Positions 1 through 6,757 of a stretch of 37,367 nt of DNA are shown one piece after another (position 1 is the stretch's first letter; each line of letters opens with the position of its first letter). Origin of the DNA: Candidatus Saccharimonadota bacterium (GTDB taxonomy: Bacteria; Patescibacteriota; Saccharimonadia; Saccharimonadales; Saccharimonadaceae); the NCBI GenBank assembly GCA_900556885.1, contig UNSQ01000005.1, positions 1 through 37,367 of the forward strand, given 5' to 3'. The position numbers and the translations under genes are program-made. The notes under the pieces are model-generated. The model saw only the letters and a list, made by a program, of their open reading frames with translations. It did no database searches and was not told the origin of the DNA.

Positions 1-69
1 CAATCCCGGCATAGCATAATAACCTCGGTAAAACACCGACTTTCCATCAATAACCACTAGACGCTTCAT
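1..69 (-). CDS. polA: DNA polymerase I, 5' end only (partial)
   Basis: The reverse strand opens an ATG frame at position 69 that runs off the left edge after 23 codons. It reads RLVVIDGKSVFYRGYYAMP, the start of the 5'-3' exonuclease (FEN-like) domain of DNA polymerase I, where the first Asp (ID-G-x-S) helps bind metal and the Y-R-x-(F/Y)-YA-(M/L)-P stretch is conserved. Pol I removes RNA primers and fills gaps in replication and repair. Only the N-terminus is present, so the presence of the polymerase domain cannot be verified and a stand-alone 5'-3' exonuclease is possible. A TACAAT hexamer ends six bases before the ATG, with no room for a ribosome binding site, so a leaderless mRNA is likely. 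Confidence 0.8.
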   Translation of the reverse strand, partial: MKRLVVIDGKSVFYRGYYAMPGL

Positions 70-75
70 ACTTCT

Positions 76-81
76 ATTGTA
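76..81 (-). promoter_or_regulatory. -10 element of polA (leaderless type)
   Basis: TACAAT preceded by TGC (extended -10) on the reverse strand, ending six bases before the polA ATG. Transcription would start at or next to the start codon. Confidence 0.55.
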
Positions 82-85
82 GCAT

Positions 86-640
86 TTAAGCGGCTATCGT
101 CAGAGAATTGATTATTGACGCCTCAGCAAGTTTCTTCCGCGCTCTTTCGTACTTCGCCTCCCTTATCTCGCGCTCCTTCAGAAAGCTATAACAATGGACA
201 TACTCAATTTCTCTATTGTCATCAAAGAATATCGTTATAGTCTCATCTATGCCTTCGTCATCAGGACCAACAAAAAACTCATAAGACGTTTTGTGGCGCC
301 CAGGGTAACGATCAATCTCAAGCGCTTTTATGAAAGCATATCTGAACTCATCTTCATCATTAGGTATCTTATATACTTGGTATCGATCCTTCGGGTTAGA
401 TGACGAAGCGGTAGGATTTTTCCAAATCATCCAACGCTGCCTATATTGATCCTCGATAGGCTCGCTAACAAGCCTCTGCCATTTCTCGCTACCGTCCAGA
501 TTACGATCAAATTTCGATTCCAGCTCTTCAACCTGAGCCATTATCTTATAATTATTTGCTGGATTTTCTTGACCCTTAATATCAAGGTCAGAAGGAGAAT
601 TCTGAGGTAACTCTTCAGTATGTCCATGAAGTGTTTCCAT
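86..640 (-). CDS. hypothetical protein, 184 aa
   Basis: I do not recognise this family. An upstream in-frame start at 721 would overlap the divergent kinase gene. The ATG at 640 is preferred because a strong sigma-70-type promoter (TTGACA-17-TATCTT) lies just before it, at 654-682. The protein is acidic and hydrophilic. The N-terminal ~25 residues look disordered (Glu/Asn/Pro-rich). The middle holds aromatic stretches (RWMIWKNP, YQVYKIPNDEDEFRYAF), and the C-terminus is a charged, probably helical segment ending at SLTIAA. There is no signal peptide, membrane segment or cysteine motif. It ends 16 bases before polA on the same strand, so read-through into polA is possible even though polA has its own -10. 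Codon choice looks more A/T-rich than in the neighbouring core genes, consistent with an accessory gene. Confidence 0.7.
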   Translation of the reverse strand: METLHGHTEELPQNSPSDLDIKGQENPANNYKIMAQVEELESKFDRNLDGSEKWQRLVSEPIEDQYRQRWMIWKNPTASSSNPKDRYQVYKIPNDEDEFRYAFIKALEIDRYPGRHKTSYEFFVGPDDEGIDETITIFFDDNREIEYVHCYSFLKEREIREAKYERARKKLAEASIINSLTIAA

Positions 641-653
641 AGTGTGTAGCTTA

Positions 654-682
654 AAGATACTCTCTATTTGGAAGAATGTCAA
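654..682 (-). promoter_or_regulatory. sigma-70-type promoter for the 184-aa gene
   Basis: Reverse-strand TTGACA (677-682), a 17-base spacer and TATCTT (654-659), about 13 bases before the ATG at 640. It overlaps the forward promoter of the kinase gene, so the two divergent promoters share DNA. Confidence 0.7.
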
Positions 683-696
683 CAAATTGTTAAAAT
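668..696 (+). promoter_or_regulatory. promoter of the P-loop kinase gene (leaderless type)
   Basis: TTGGAA (668-673), a 17-base spacer and TAAAAT (691-696), ending exactly six bases before the ATG at 703. There is no Shine-Dalgarno sequence. Confidence 0.55.
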
Positions 697-702
697 TAGT
701 AC

Positions 703-1290
703 ATGACACAACCATACGCAAAAATTATCGCCCTGGTTGGATTGGCGGGCAGCGGCAAAAGTTCGGCTGTCGAATATTTGACAGAAAAAGGATTTCCAAA
801 AATTTACTTCGGTGGCGTTATTTATAAAGCCATGGACGAGGCTGGAATTGAAAAAACTTGGGACAATCAACAGCAATTTCGCGAAGAAATTCGTCGTCGT
901 GAAGGCAAAGATTTCGTAATCAAACGCGTCATAAAAAACATCCACGATTTAATAAACGCTGGGCAAAATAAAATCGTTTTGGACGGATTATACACTTGGA
1001 GTGAATATAAATTCCTTAAGCACGAATTTCCTGGACAAGTTGTCGTTATTGCTATTGTTACACCAAAATACCTCCGTTATCAACGAATGGCTAAGCGCAT
1101 AGAACGCCCAATGCAACCACACGAAGTCGATCAGCGCGACTGGTCAGAAATCGAGAATTTGGAAAAAGGTGGACCAATTGCTATTGCTGATTATTTCATC
1201 ATTAACGACGGCAGCCTCGAGCAATTACACCAAAAAATAGACGCCGCAACCCACGACGCCCATTTTTGTAAATCACCCGAACAATGTTAA
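703..1290 (+). CDS. P-loop nucleoside/dephospho-CoA kinase-like protein (UPF0200-like)
   Basis: This 195-residue cytosolic protein starts with a Walker A loop (GLAGSGKS, residues 14-21). That is followed by a substrate-entry stretch (FGGVIYKAM), the FREEIRRREGKDFVIKRVIKNI segment read as a helical lid-type region, and a hydrophobic strand ending in LDGLY. The C-terminal ADYFIINDGSLEQLHQKID is the fold-closing motif of dephospho-CoA kinase and of the mostly archaeal UPF0200 nucleotide kinases. Arg residues in the RYQRMAKRIERP lid could contact phosphates. It most likely phosphorylates a nucleotide or nucleoside-type substrate with ATP, but the acceptor cannot be read from sequence. The overall pattern is closer to UPF0200 than to CoaE. 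It meets rpoD tail to tail with no gap. A promoter six bases upstream implies leaderless translation. Confidence 0.75.
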   Translation: MTQPYAKIIALVGLAGSGKSSAVEYLTEKGFPKIYFGGVIYKAMDEAGIEKTWDNQQQFREEIRRREGKDFVIKRVIKNIHDLINAGQNKIVLDGLYTWSEYKFLKHEFPGQVVVIAIVTPKYLRYQRMAKRIERPMQPHEVDQRDWSEIENLEKGGPIAIADYFIINDGSLEQLHQKIDAATHDAHFCKSPEQC

Positions 1291-2253
1291 TCAATCCAGA
1301 TATTCGTAAAGTTTTTTCGCATCTTTGTGTTTGCGAAGTTTTGCTAGCGCCTTAGCTTCAATCTGACGAATTCGCTCACGCGTAACCGCAAACTCCTGAC
1401 CAACTTCTTCCAAAGTGTGGTTTTTTCCATTGTCCAAACCAAAACGCATTCGAACAATTTTCTGCTCGCGATCACTCAAACTTGATAGAATTTCCTGAAC
1501 TTGCTCTTTTAATAATTGATTTGAAGCGGAATCTTCTGGCGAAACCGTATCTTCGTCAACGATAAAATCTTGCAACACAGAATCATCATCTTCACCATCA
1601 CGACCAACGCCAGCGTCCAAAGAAGAAATGTCCTGCTTAATCTTAATAACATATTCAATTTTCTCTGGTTCCATATCCAGCTCTTTAGACAATTCTTCAA
1701 TTGTCGGCTCACGGTTCAATTCCTGCGTCATTCGTCGCTGAGTACGTAGCAATTTATTGATCGTTTCCACCATGTGAACTGGAATACGAATCGTTCGCGC
1801 CTGATCAGCAATCGCACGCGTAATCGCCTGACGAATCCACCAAGTCGCATAAGTCGAAAACTTAAATCCCTTATCCGGATCAAACTTCTCAACCGCACGC
1901 AAAAGTCCAGTATTTCCCTCTTGAATCAAATCCAAAAAGTCCAAGCCACGACCCGAATATCGCTTAGCGATTGACACCACCAAACGCATATTCGCCTCAG
2001 CCATCTTATCCTTAGCCTTTTTATCGCCTTCAACAATTCGGCGCGCCAAGTCCATTTCTTCTTCAGCGCTAAGTAGTGGAATCTTACCAATTTCCCGCAA
2101 GTACAGTCTGACCGAGTCATCCGACACGTCGTCCAAATATTGCCCAGTTGTCAGCGAATCCAAATCTTCCGATTCTTCTTCGTCTATAAGCGTTGGATCA
2201 AAATCATCATCTTCGTTTAAGTTTACTGGCTTCGTCGTGATATCGTCGCTCAC
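1291..2253 (-). CDS. rpoD: RNA polymerase primary sigma factor RpoD
   Basis: This 320-residue protein is a group 1 sigma-70 factor that directs RNA polymerase to housekeeping promoters. An acidic N-terminus (residues 12-32) stands in for a reduced region 1.1. Region 1.2 is at about 46-75 ([20 protein letters not shown]). Region 2 is almost consensus ([20 protein letters not shown], then [19 protein letters not shown] and [17 protein letters not shown]) and holds the -10 recognition and melting residues. Regions 3 and 4 follow; region 4 ([20 protein letters not shown]) is the -35-binding helix-turn-helix. The GTG/ATG choice is clear: the ATG at 2253 overlaps the dnaG stop by four bases (ATGA-type coupling), giving the classic dnaG-rpoD operon. 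The -35/-10 hexamers read across this window fit this factor. Confidence 0.97.
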   Translation of the reverse strand: MSDDITTKPVNLNEDDDFDPTLIDEEESEDLDSLTTGQYLDDVSDDSVRLYLREIGKIPLLSAEEEMDLARRIVEGDKKAKDKMAEANMRLVVSIAKRYSGRGLDFLDLIQEGNTGLLRAVEKFDPDKGFKFSTYATWWIRQAITRAIADQARTIRIPVHMVETINKLLRTQRRMTQELNREPTIEELSKELDMEPEKIEYVIKIKQDISSLDAGVGRDGEDDDSVLQDFIVDEDTVSPEDSASNQLLKEQVQEILSSLSDREQKIVRMRFGLDNGKNHTLEEVGQEFAVTRERIRQIEAKALAKLRKHKDAKKLYEYLD

Positions 2254-3983
2254 ATTTTCTCCTTAATCAGATTATTTAAGCTCTGGCGCAAATTCTGAGA
2301 CAAAACCTCATCGCCCGACGCCTCGGCCTCTCTAAGCTGCGTTAATAATTGATTCTTTTTGTTTTCGCGATGTTTGATTGTTATCTGTCTGACTAGCCGA
2401 GCCATCTCTTCGTCTAAGCTTTTTTGCTCCCAATTGGCGTAACGACTTTCACTTTTCAACTGTACTATTTTCACATACTGTTCGATTTTTTGCAAGTCCA
2501 GCGGAACCTCGTCCAAATCCGCGTCTGGATTCTTTCGCAAATAGCCAATCAACTGCCGTGCGTTGTCATCATCCAACATTTCGCCAGAAACCGCCGCCAA
2601 CCAACGCCGCACGGATTTTTCACTCGCTGCCAGCCCCGCCAGCATATCCTCAGTTTCATCCTGAACTGGAATCGGTTTTTCTTTCTCAATTTTCGCTTTT
2701 TTCAATTGATGTTCAGCGACTTTTTCATTCGACAATTTTGCCTTCAGCGCGGTAATTGATGCGCCAGTTTTTTCAGAAATTACCGACAAATAGTGTTCTT
2801 GCTCCACTGGATCTTTCAAGCCTCGGACAATTCTCAGCGCAATGGTCGAAAACCTTCGCTTGCCTTCCGCCGACTTCAAATTCTCCATTTCCGCATATCT
2901 GGCAATCACCCAATCCACCGCTGGCTGAGATTGGTCAATCGCCGCTTGCCAAAGCGCTGGATCTTTTTGGATCAATTCGTCTGGATCTTTGACGCCATCA
3001 GGCAAGCTCACCACTTCCAATTCCACGCCGACTTCCTGCGCCAAATTGATTGCCCGCTCCGTTGCGTTAACTCCCGCCCGATCGCCATCAAACGCCAAGC
3101 GAATCCGCCCCGCCAATCGACTAAGCGACTTCAAATGTTGCGTCGTCATCGCCGTTCCAGAAGTCGCAACCACGTTTTTGACGCCCGCTTGATGACTGCT
3201 AATTACGTCCAAATTGCCCTCAACAATCACCGCCACATCGCTTTTTCGAATTGCTTCCTTGGCTTGATGCAAACCAAAAATATATCGCGATTTATCAAAC
3301 AACAGTGTTTGCGGCGTGTTCAAGTATTTTGGCGCACGCGGATCGTCACGAATAATTCTGCCCGTAAATCCCACAACTTCGCCGTTGCCGTCACTCAGCG
3401 CCACCATCATTCGCCCGCGAAACAAATCGCCACCAAACCGATTCGACAGACCAGCGTCCGCCAGTTCCTGCCTGGAGAATCCTCTTTTTTCCAACGCTTT
3501 CGTCAACGTGTCGCCATTCTCCGGCGCATAGCCAATCAAAAAATCACCAATTGTTTGACGATTTAATCGCCGTTTTTTTACCACATAATCCAGAGCTAAT
3601 GAATTTTTCACCAAATTCTGCTGATAAAAATTGGCGGCTAATTTCAACGCTTCTCTAGCCCTGGCACGGCGCTTGGCTGTTCGTCCGTCGCCGTTAGAAA
3701 ACAAAGTCAGATCAACGCCTGCCTTCCGAGCCAAATGCTCCAGCGATTGACGAAAATCCATTCCTTCCACCATCATCACAAACGTAAAAATATCGCCACC
3801 TTTTCCAGAAGAAAAATCATGCCAAATCTGCTTTTCTGGGCTAACCATAAAGCTTGGGGTTCGCTCGTCGGTAAACGGACTTAAACCCTTCAAATTGCGC
3901 CCCGCTCGCTTCAACTGAACATATTCACCAATCACATCCTCGATGTTCAGTCGCGCCCGCACTTCTTCTTTGGCATCATTCAT
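2250..3983 (-). CDS. dnaG: DNA primase DnaG with degenerate zinc-binding domain
   Basis: DnaG makes the RNA primers for replication. At 577 residues it is near the usual length. The N-terminal CHC2 domain is recognisable (residues 1-90), but every zinc ligand is replaced. The family pattern C-P-F-H then C-F-G-C reads here as S35-P-F-T38 and D56-F-S-S59. The catalytic core is intact: the RNAP-basic segment ([19 protein letters not shown]), then the Toprim domain with E255 (VEGNLDV) and the DGD pair D299/D301 (LAFDGDRAG). The C-terminal ~150 residues are Lys/Glu-rich and helical, as in the helicase-binding domain. It is the first gene of the dnaG-rpoD operon. A TATAAT box ends six bases before the ATG, so the mRNA is probably leaderless. 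Loss of zinc ligands with a kept Toprim suggests an active enzyme with altered template recognition (inference). Confidence 0.96.
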   Translation of the reverse strand: MNDAKEEVRARLNIEDVIGEYVQLKRAGRNLKGLSPFTDERTPSFMVSPEKQIWHDFSSGKGGDIFTFVMMVEGMDFRQSLEHLARKAGVDLTLFSNGDGRTAKRRARAREALKLAANFYQQNLVKNSLALDYVVKKRRLNRQTIGDFLIGYAPENGDTLTKALEKRGFSRQELADAGLSNRFGGDLFRGRMMVALSDGNGEVVGFTGRIIRDDPRAPKYLNTPQTLLFDKSRYIFGLHQAKEAIRKSDVAVIVEGNLDVISSHQAGVKNVVATSGTAMTTQHLKSLSRLAGRIRLAFDGDRAGVNATERAINLAQEVGVELEVVSLPDGVKDPDELIQKDPALWQAAIDQSQPAVDWVIARYAEMENLKSAEGKRRFSTIALRIVRGLKDPVEQEHYLSVISEKTGASITALKAKLSNEKVAEHQLKKAKIEKEKPIPVQDETEDMLAGLAASEKSVRRWLAAVSGEMLDDDNARQLIGYLRKNPDADLDEVPLDLQKIEQYVKIVQLKSESRYANWEQKSLDEEMARLVRQITIKHRENKKNQLLTQLREAEASGDEVLSQNLRQSLNNLIKEKM

Positions 3984-3989
3984 ATTTTT

Positions 3990-3995
3990 ATTATA
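3990..3995 (-). promoter_or_regulatory. -10 element of dnaG-rpoD (leaderless type)
   Basis: Perfect TATAAT on the reverse strand, six bases before the dnaG ATG at 3983. The -35 is weak (ACAATA at 4013-4018). Confidence 0.6.
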
Positions 3996-4001
3996 TCACT
4001 C

Positions 4002-4030
4002 TTTACCTCTGTTATTGTTTGTGGTTAAAT
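4002..4030 (+). promoter_or_regulatory. promoter of the 203-aa membrane protein gene
   Basis: TTTACC (4002-4007), a 17-base spacer and an extended TGG-TTAAAT (4025-4030), six bases before the ATG at 4037. It interleaves with the divergent dnaG promoter. Confidence 0.5.
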
Positions 4031-4036
4031 AGAAAT

Positions 4037-4648
4037 ATGTATCCTGACAATTTGAATAACCAACCTCAAGGTATCGATTATCTGAATCAAATTGCCACAC
4101 CTCCGCCAGCGGAAGGTTTTGATAAAAAAACCAAAATCATCATCGCTATTTTGAGTTTTATCGGCTTGATAACCCTGATCGCGATATTCGTTTTTTCACA
4201 AGGTTCCACACCAAACGCCAACCCATCGCAAGTTGCAGCGCGTGTTAATAAGCTACTCACTATTTCCAAAAAATACAATAATAAATTCCGCTCGACCAGT
4301 TTACAGACTACCAATAGCTCTTTGATTGCAGTGCTGACCACCGCAGACGCCTCAATGGGCGAAGCGCTCCAGGCGACCGGCATCAATTATAAGGAAAAGC
4401 AAAAGGATATCTTCGCCTTAGATCCGTCGGAAAAATTAGAGAAAAAATTGGACGAAGCCCTTCTGAATGCACAATTGGATATTACCTATGCCCATGAGAT
4501 GAACGTGCAAATAACAGATACAATCAACATGATGAAAAAGGTATACAAATCCACCAAGTCAAAAAAGATGCGCGAATGGCTAGTAAAAACTGCTGGCGAT
4601 TTAGAGAATATCCAGAAGCAAATCAATCAAATTATTAAGGCAGATTAA
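4037..4648 (+). CDS. bitopic membrane protein, 203 aa, unknown function
   Basis: No family recognised. The N-terminus is short, polar and Asn/Pro-rich (residues 1-29). A single strongly hydrophobic helix follows (about 34-54, KIIIAILSFIGLITLIAIFV), preceded by DKK. An extracytoplasmic part of about 145 residues with helical, charged segments makes up the rest, including one with KVYKSTKSKKMREW and one ending NIQKQINQIIKAD. A positive stretch before the helix supports an N-in, C-out single-pass anchor. The start at 4037 is chosen over the TTG at 4019 because a -10-like hexamer ends six bases before it. The gene converges with the yjbR-like gene, and the two stop codons overlap. A structural or surface role is plausible but nothing in the sequence proves it. 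Confidence 0.75.
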   Translation: MYPDNLNNQPQGIDYLNQIATPPPAEGFDKKTKIIIAILSFIGLITLIAIFVFSQGSTPNANPSQVAARVNKLLTISKKYNNKFRSTSLQTTNSSLIAVLTTADASMGEALQATGINYKEKQKDIFALDPSEKLEKKLDEALLNAQLDITYAHEMNVQITDTINMMKKVYKSTKSKKMREWLVKTAGDLENIQKQINQIIKAD

Positions 4649-4983
4649 GCTTCCGAAACTAATCGATAACTCAACCTCGCCAAATCAAAAACCTCTTCGT
4701 CAGTCAATTGACCTGAACAAATAATTGTATTCCAATGTTTCTTGTTCAAGTGATAGCCTGGTAAAACCGTTTCGTACTTTTCTCGTAAATTCTGCGCCAA
4801 CAACGGATCGCATTTTAGGCTTACTCTGAGCGGCTTTGAACCTTCCGTTACCAATGCTACCATTTTCCCTGCGCCGTCATTATCTCGACCAAATTTATAC
4901 ACCGCAATATCCTCACCAAACGGATAATCCAGCCATACGCCCGGCAAACTTAAAATAAATTCTTCAAATTGTTTATGCGTCAT
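4645..4983 (-). CDS. MmcQ/YjbR family protein
   Basis: This 112-residue protein matches the MmcQ/YjbR-like family, a small alpha/beta fold related to CyaY and often described as DNA-binding, though its biochemical role is unsettled. Family features visible are the N-terminal LPGVWLDYPFGEDIAVYKFG (the DYPFG motif) and LRVSLKCDPLLAQNLREKYE. The motif P-GYHLNKKHWNTI includes the conserved N-K-x-H-W, and the end is LARLSYRLVSE. It is coupled to the upstream orn gene: its ATG overlaps the orn stop by four bases. The two therefore form an operon driven from the orn promoter. The 3' end shares stop-codon bases with the convergent membrane-protein gene. Confidence 0.85.
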   Translation of the reverse strand: MTHKQFEEFILSLPGVWLDYPFGEDIAVYKFGRDNDGAGKMVALVTEGSKPLRVSLKCDPLLAQNLREKYETVLPGYHLNKKHWNTIICSGQLTDEEVFDLARLSYRLVSEA

Positions 4984-5531
4984 ACTTTCACCTTTTTCAA
5001 ATAATATTCAAGTTCCATAATACTGCCGCGGATATCTTCCAGCGCTCGATGATCTTCTGGCTTGGCAAATTTCTTACCGTATTTACCCTCAAACACCACC
5101 TTCCACGCGCTCACATCCAACACTCGATAATGTAGTCTTTTTGACAACGTTGGCCACCATTGATCAATGAATCGACGATCCTGATGAATTGAATTGCCTG
5201 CTAGCAAAATCTTCGTTTCACCCGCAAAATACTCATCACAAAACGCCAACAATTCGCGTTCTATTTCCGCCAAAGGTTTGCCCGATTCATTCTGCTCCTC
5301 CAGCCCGCGTCGCGCTTCCGGATGCTCATTCCAAAAACCAGCATTTCGGTCCAATAACTTAGCCAGCTTTTCCGAATCATGGCGCACAATTCCTTCGTAC
5401 GTCGCAATTTCCTTAAAATTCCAATCCGTCGCAATTGCCGCCACTTCCAAAATCTCATCACGCACTGGATCTAGTCCAGTCATCTCCAAATCCACCCATA
5501 AAATCTTTTTCGGCTTAAAACTTGCTTTCAT
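4980..5531 (-). CDS. orn: oligoribonuclease (3'-5' DEDDh exoribonuclease)
   Basis: Oligoribonuclease finishes RNA decay by degrading two- to five-nucleotide RNAs. All DEDDh motifs are present: Exo I WVDLEMTGLDP (Asp and Glu), Exo II GNSIHQDRRFI (Asp), and Exo III HRALEDIRGSI (His and Asp). YRVLDVSAWK and the aromatic IDQWWP also fit the family. At 183 residues it is of usual length. It is the first gene of an operon with the yjbR-like gene. TATAAT ends six bases before the ATG, so the transcript is probably leaderless. A second, truncated copy of the first ~23 codons with its own promoter lies about 1.2 kb upstream (6,669-6,738), on the other side of the nucleotidyltransferase gene. Confidence 0.95.
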   Translation of the reverse strand: MKASFKPKKILWVDLEMTGLDPVRDEILEVAAIATDWNFKEIATYEGIVRHDSEKLAKLLDRNAGFWNEHPEARRGLEEQNESGKPLAEIERELLAFCDEYFAGETKILLAGNSIHQDRRFIDQWWPTLSKRLHYRVLDVSAWKVVFEGKYGKKFAKPEDHRALEDIRGSIMELEYYLKKVKV

Positions 5532-5537
5532 ATCTTT

Positions 5538-5543
5538 ATTATA
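5538..5543 (-). promoter_or_regulatory. -10 element of orn (leaderless type)
   Basis: TATAAT on the reverse strand, six bases before the orn ATG. It sits between orn and the stop codon of the upstream nucleotidyltransferase gene. Confidence 0.6.
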
Positions 5544-6578
5544 CTACTTTTTGGCATCGTAGTAATCTCGAGAAAACCGCTCTGGCACCTGTCTTAATAG
5601 CCTTTCAACAACGTCATCAAACTTTGCCGCACCACCAAGCTTCAGGCGATTTTCTCTTTCAATCCGAAGGGATTCAAGCACGCCATCAGACGGGACAAAA
5701 TCCGTCTCATTCACTAGATAATAATACATCTCAATAGCACTCATATCTTCACAACCATACGGTATCATTCCATAAAACTTTAGATTTTCCACATAGCGTT
5801 CGGCCAATTCGTCGCTGACTTCTAACACCTTATCTAGCTGTAGCGCTTGCATGAAATAATTATCCCTTGGATCACCATAAATATCATCTGGCAATTGAAC
5901 ACTCTTGATGGTTGCATAGCCAATCCCCTGAACTTGCATATCAGACAGAAGCCTCACTGCCTTGAGGGCTAATTTATTACCAATTCGATAGTCATAATCA
6001 ATGTCGTGTTCAAAAACTGTCGGTCTAATAATATGCTCAGCAGTATCCAACACTGCTTGAGTGCTAGCCAATAGCCTCCAAGCACCGTTGTTCTTGTGTA
6101 TGAGCACTTGATTGATTGTAAAATCATGCTGCCTCATAAACTCGGCAGTAGATTGTACAGACTCCGCGCCATAGCCATTCATTGCATCACGTGGCGAAAA
6201 ACGCATTGAAAGATCGCTCGCTACCGCCCGAATCTCATCTGGACCATAATCTCCACTAGCAATAACTTCTTCTAAAATTACCAAATCGACATCGCGAGGA
6301 GGCGGTAACTGACGGTCGCTATGAACTAGAGACTCCAAAACCTGACGAGCCGCCCCACCCTTTACACCAATAAATGACGGTAGTTCGTCTAGATCAAAAC
6401 CCAAATTAGCCCGCTCAATAGCATCGGCAGGTAATTTATATTCATATATTTCATTGCAGCGAGCTTCCGGGTTGCCAGGCTGCTCGCAATCATAATATTT
6501 CAGCTGGCAGCTAATTCCTCCAAATTCTACGCGGCGCTCGCCGCTATCAAGCACTTGCAAGGCGCAAGGTTGATGCAT
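5544..6578 (-). CDS. class II nucleotidyltransferase (poly(A)-polymerase/CCA-enzyme-like), orphan family
   Basis: The 344-residue protein has the head signature of class II nucleotidyltransferases. It shows KGGAARQVLESLV (73-85, compare GGxVRDxLLG), then PPRDVDLVIL (93-102, metal-binding Asp-x-Asp). About 50 residues later comes DFTINQVLI (152-160, the DFTIN motif of CCA-adding and poly(A) enzymes), followed by IIRP (183-186). KLALKAVRLLSDM (202-214) resembles the RLLRA neck helix. The N-terminal ~60 residues contain four Cys (5, 24, 31, 41) and no known domain. The C-terminal ~110 residues are acidic and helical and do not look like the usual CCA tail. It probably transfers a nucleotide to RNA or a small molecule (inference). 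It has its own strong promoter and an AGAGG ribosome site five bases before the ATG. It lies between the intact orn gene and a broken orn 5' copy. Confidence 0.6.
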   Translation of the reverse strand: MHQPCALQVLDSGERRVEFGGISCQLKYYDCEQPGNPEARCNEIYEYKLPADAIERANLGFDLDELPSFIGVKGGAARQVLESLVHSDRQLPPPRDVDLVILEEVIASGDYGPDEIRAVASDLSMRFSPRDAMNGYGAESVQSTAEFMRQHDFTINQVLIHKNNGAWRLLASTQAVLDTAEHIIRPTVFEHDIDYDYRIGNKLALKAVRLLSDMQVQGIGYATIKSVQLPDDIYGDPRDNYFMQALQLDKVLEVSDELAERYVENLKFYGMIPYGCEDMSAIEMYYYLVNETDFVPSDGVLESLRIERENRLKLGGAAKFDDVVERLLRQVPERFSRDYYDAKK

Positions 6579-6591
6579 CTTCGCCTCTATA

Positions 6592-6738
6592 TCACTCGGA
6601 GTCGGGCTTAATTTTTCCGTAATTAATATTATAGCATAAACAATTTAAAAAGTCAATCAAAGAAGCCCTCTCATCACGCGCTGGATCTAATCCAGTCATC
6701 TCCAGGTCGATCCATAATATTTTTTTCGCCTTACTCAT
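6592..6738 (-). pseudogene. truncated second copy of the orn 5' end
   Basis: From the ATG at 6738 the frame reads KKILWIDLEMTGLDPARDE, matching the N-terminus of the intact Orn, including Exo I (Asp and Glu). It then loses similarity near position 6669 and runs through unrelated codons to a TGA at 6592-6594. The nucleotide match to the intact orn start (about 75 bases) is high but clearly diverged. The copy still has TATAAT (6746-6751), seven bases before its ATG. It lies 19 bases downstream of the helicase stop, so the ancestral order was probably helicase then orn. The nucleotidyltransferase gene then appears to have arrived with a replacement orn start. Confidence 0.75.
6628..6656 (-). promoter_or_regulatory. 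promoter of the nucleotidyltransferase gene
   Basis: Near-consensus TTGACT (6651-6656), a 17-base spacer and TATAAT (6628-6633), giving a leader of about 45 bases with an AGAGG ribosome site. It lies inside the leftover orn reading frame. Confidence 0.75.
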
Positions 6739-6757
6739 ACTATCTATTATACACTCG

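Noticed and set aside
2793..3566. 257-codon open frame antisense to dnaG
   Set aside because: Shadow of dnaG; Arg/His-rich composition, no start signals, no recognisable domain.
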